This document shows positions 5,540 through 6,983 of a DNA stretch of 6,983 nt, piece after piece. Origin of the DNA: Desulfobacteraceae bacterium (GTDB taxonomy: Bacteria; Desulfobacterota; Desulfobacteria; Desulfobacterales; UBA5616); assembly GCA_030620375.1 (NCBI GenBank), contig JAUXEW010000152.1, positions 1 to 6,983 on the forward strand, read 5' to 3'. The position numbers and the translations under genes are program-made. Below the pieces are notes generated by a model. The model had not been told where the DNA came from. It was given only the letters and a program-made list of their open reading frames with translations, and made no database searches. Numbering within the stretch: position 1 is the stretch's first letter; every line of letters begins with the position of its first letter.

Positions 5540-6742
5540 ATGACGAGAGGTTTTGAATTAACTGAAAAAGAATTAACTGATATCTCCCGCAGCCTTCAAA
5601 AAAATATTCAGATCGGATTGTGCGAAGATAAAACGGAAATCAAGTGTTTGCCTACATTTATTCCGCTTATGGATGACTTAAAGGATGGCCAGTCGTATGT
5701 ATTAGACTTGGGCGGATCTAATTTGCGGGCTGCAGTTGTATCTTTCGAAGACGGGAAGGCCAATTTTTTAAAAATGCCGGTGAAAAAGGTTATGCCCTGG
5801 AAAAGAAACGAAGCTTTTCCAAAAGAGCAATTTTTAAGTATTCAGGCTGAATTACTTGCCGCTTTAAATTATCCGGATGAATGTCCTATTGGATATTGTT
5901 TTTCATATCCCGCGGAATCAATGCTTAACCGTGATGCGAAACTGCTCAATTGGACCAAAGGAATAACAGTTCCGGACACTGAGGGATATGGCATTGGCAA
6001 TATGCTCCTTGAGTATTTGAAAAGCCACAACAAAAAGGTAAATGCCAACAGAATCAGTGTCATCAATGATACTATCGCCAGCCTTTTCGCCGGGCTGGTT
6101 GAGTCAAAAACGGATGTGTATATCGGACTGGTCGTGGGGACAGGCACCAATATGGCCACATTTATTAACGCTGAAGATATACCAAAGCTTAAAAATATTT
6201 CCAAATGGCACGGCCTTACACCGGTAAATTTGGAATCAGGGAATTTTGATTCGCCTCATTTAACCCACTGGGATAGGGAAGTTGACAAAAATTCTGAGAA
6301 CAAGGGGGCGCAGCTCTTTGAAAAGGCGGTATCCGGAATGTATCTCGGCCGTATTTTTAAATCCGTATTTCCTGGTAGTAACTTTGACTCTGCTTCCGGT
6401 GCAGAGGGTTTGGTTCGAATGCTTAATGCGCCTACAGGAGCGGACCCTGTCCATATTTCGGGTGCAATGAAAATTTATGAGCGATCTTCTAAATTAATTG
6501 CAGCATCACTGGCAGGTCTTATTTATTGGTTGGTAGGCCGGCAATCCATACAAAACATTCGAATAGTCGCTGAAGGGGGTCTCTTCTGGAGTGAAGTGTT
6601 GGGGGAAAAATATTATCTGAATCTCACGAAAACCACGCTTGAAACGCTTCTCAACAGTTTGGGCTTGCCAAAAATGGAGATCGAATTTTCAAGGATTAAA
6701 GAAGCCAATTTAATCGGTACGGCCATAGCAGCACTGTCGTAA
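5540..6742 (+). CDS. Hexokinase-family sugar kinase (eukaryote-type fold)
   Basis: The product is 400 aa, predicted to phosphorylate glucose or a related hexose with ATP in the cytosol. Motifs follow the hexokinase_1/hexokinase_2 order. Phosphate-1 loop: LDLGGSNLR (55-63, with Ser for the usual Thr). Sugar-binding FSYP (121-124). LNWTKG (136-141), with the Thr-Lys pair that contacts sugar. INDTIASLFAG (175-185), with catalytic base D177. Phosphate-2 loop GLVVGTGTN (196-204). Then NLESGNF (230-236) with E232, and EKAVSGMYLGRIF (261-273). The adenosine motif is VAEGGLF (343-349), where family members usually have a DGS sequence. This is not the ROK or Glk family. I chose ATG 5540, preceded by an AAGGGA-type site 7 nt upstream. 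An upstream TTG at 5489 in the same frame would add 17 residues but has no good binding site. The preceding 150 bp hold no gene or terminator that I can see. Confidence 0.88.
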   Translation: MTRGFELTEKELTDISRSLQKNIQIGLCEDKTEIKCLPTFIPLMDDLKDGQSYVLDLGGSNLRAAVVSFEDGKANFLKMPVKKVMPWKRNEAFPKEQFLSIQAELLAALNYPDECPIGYCFSYPAESMLNRDAKLLNWTKGITVPDTEGYGIGNMLLEYLKSHNKKVNANRISVINDTIASLFAGLVESKTDVYIGLVVGTGTNMATFINAEDIPKLKNISKWHGLTPVNLESGNFDSPHLTHWDREVDKNSENKGAQLFEKAVSGMYLGRIFKSVFPGSNFDSASGAEGLVRMLNAPTGADPVHISGAMKIYERSSKLIAASLAGLIYWLVGRQSIQNIRIVAEGGLFWSEVLGEKYYLNLTKTTLETLLNSLGLPKMEIEFSRIKEANLIGTAIAALS

Positions 6743-6801
6743 GATATAAGTTGTTGATATTTTGGCTTACTCGGCATAGGCTCATATAGAGGAGATGCAA
6801 A

Positions 6802-6900
6802 ATGGCTTATGAAAAATTACTTGCGCCTGTAAAGATCGGTAAAACAGAATTAAAAAACCGGATCGCCTTTGCACATTTGATTACCCGGGGATATACATAG
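6802..6900 (+). pseudogene. 5' remnant of an OYE-family NADH:flavin oxidoreductase gene
   Basis: A strong ribosome binding site, AGAGGAG (6788-6794), 7 nt before ATG 6802, leads into 32 codons. They begin YEKLLAPVKIGKTELKNRI, a clear match to the start of Old Yellow Enzyme/2,4-dienoyl-CoA reductase-type flavoproteins, which normally run to about 350-680 aa. The next residues (AFAHLITRGYT) drift from the family pattern, and a TAG follows at 6898. None of the three forward frames after it continues the OYE barrel, so this looks like a truncated gene end rather than a single point stop. What cut it may lie beyond the window. It is 59 nt downstream of the hexokinase gene and could have been its operon partner. 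Confidence 0.65.
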
Positions 6901-6983
6901 GGGATAATTAAATTTAAATTTCGAAGTCCAAATGAAGCCTTATATTACATTGAAAGATAGGGAAAGCCTCCGCGGAAAAAGGA
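6901..6983. other. Non-coding or foreign sequence after the truncated flavoenzyme
   Basis: An 83-bp tail starts with an AT-rich run (AATTAAATTTAAATTT, 6906-6921). Read in the frame of the remnant it gives one short open stretch to a second TAG at 6958, with no similarity to flavoenzymes that I can see. It may be the edge of an inserted element or decayed sequence. The window ends before this can be judged. Confidence 0.35.

Overview
The window looks like chromosomal DNA of a moderate-GC, anaerobic bacterium. I infer Desulfobacterota (a Desulfobacteraceae-like sulfate reducer or relative). The basis is the gene content: a Cys-rich ferredoxin-domain protein of a type I associate with strict anaerobes, a small HTH plus zinc-ribbon regulator of the COG3357 type, a nitronate-monooxygenase-fold flavoprotein and an OYE-type flavoenzyme remnant. 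The dispersed palindromic repeats between genes fit the same picture. This placement is inference; no rRNA or other marker gene is present.

Layout, left to right. Positions 11-138 hold the first copy of a ~127-bp structured repeat with three strong hairpins. A leader follows, then a + strand pair with a 1-nt gap: an O-methyltransferase (312-1331) and a small HTH/zinc-ribbon protein (1333-1653). Convergent to this is a - strand pair: a nitronate monooxygenase-like flavoprotein (3792-2827) followed by a divergent YchF-like GTPase/ATPase (2726-1692). The 595-bp gap between 3792 and 4388 holds a 146-bp imperfect palindrome that looks like a MITE (3835-3980), an AT-rich stretch, a small perfect dyad, and the second copy of the structured repeat (4183-4309), about 96% identical to the first. 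A + strand winged-helix/Fe-S/ferredoxin fusion protein follows (4388-5389), then a hexokinase of the eukaryote-type family (5540-6742). Last comes a 32-codon 5' fragment of an OYE-family NADH:flavin oxidoreductase gene (6802-6900), cut by a stop and followed by unrelated AT-rich sequence.

No single pathway links these genes. The methyltransferase and the zinc-ribbon regulator are probably co-expressed, and the flavoprotein and the YchF-like protein may be. The most unusual material is non-coding: the two direct copies of the three-hairpin element, which on the - strand end in a terminator-like hairpin plus U-tract, and the long palindromic element directly upstream of the flavoprotein gene. 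Among the proteins, the most notable are the Cys-rich Fe-S protein with an HTH-like N-terminus, the YchF relative lacking the normal G3 motif, and the bacterial hexokinase-family enzyme.
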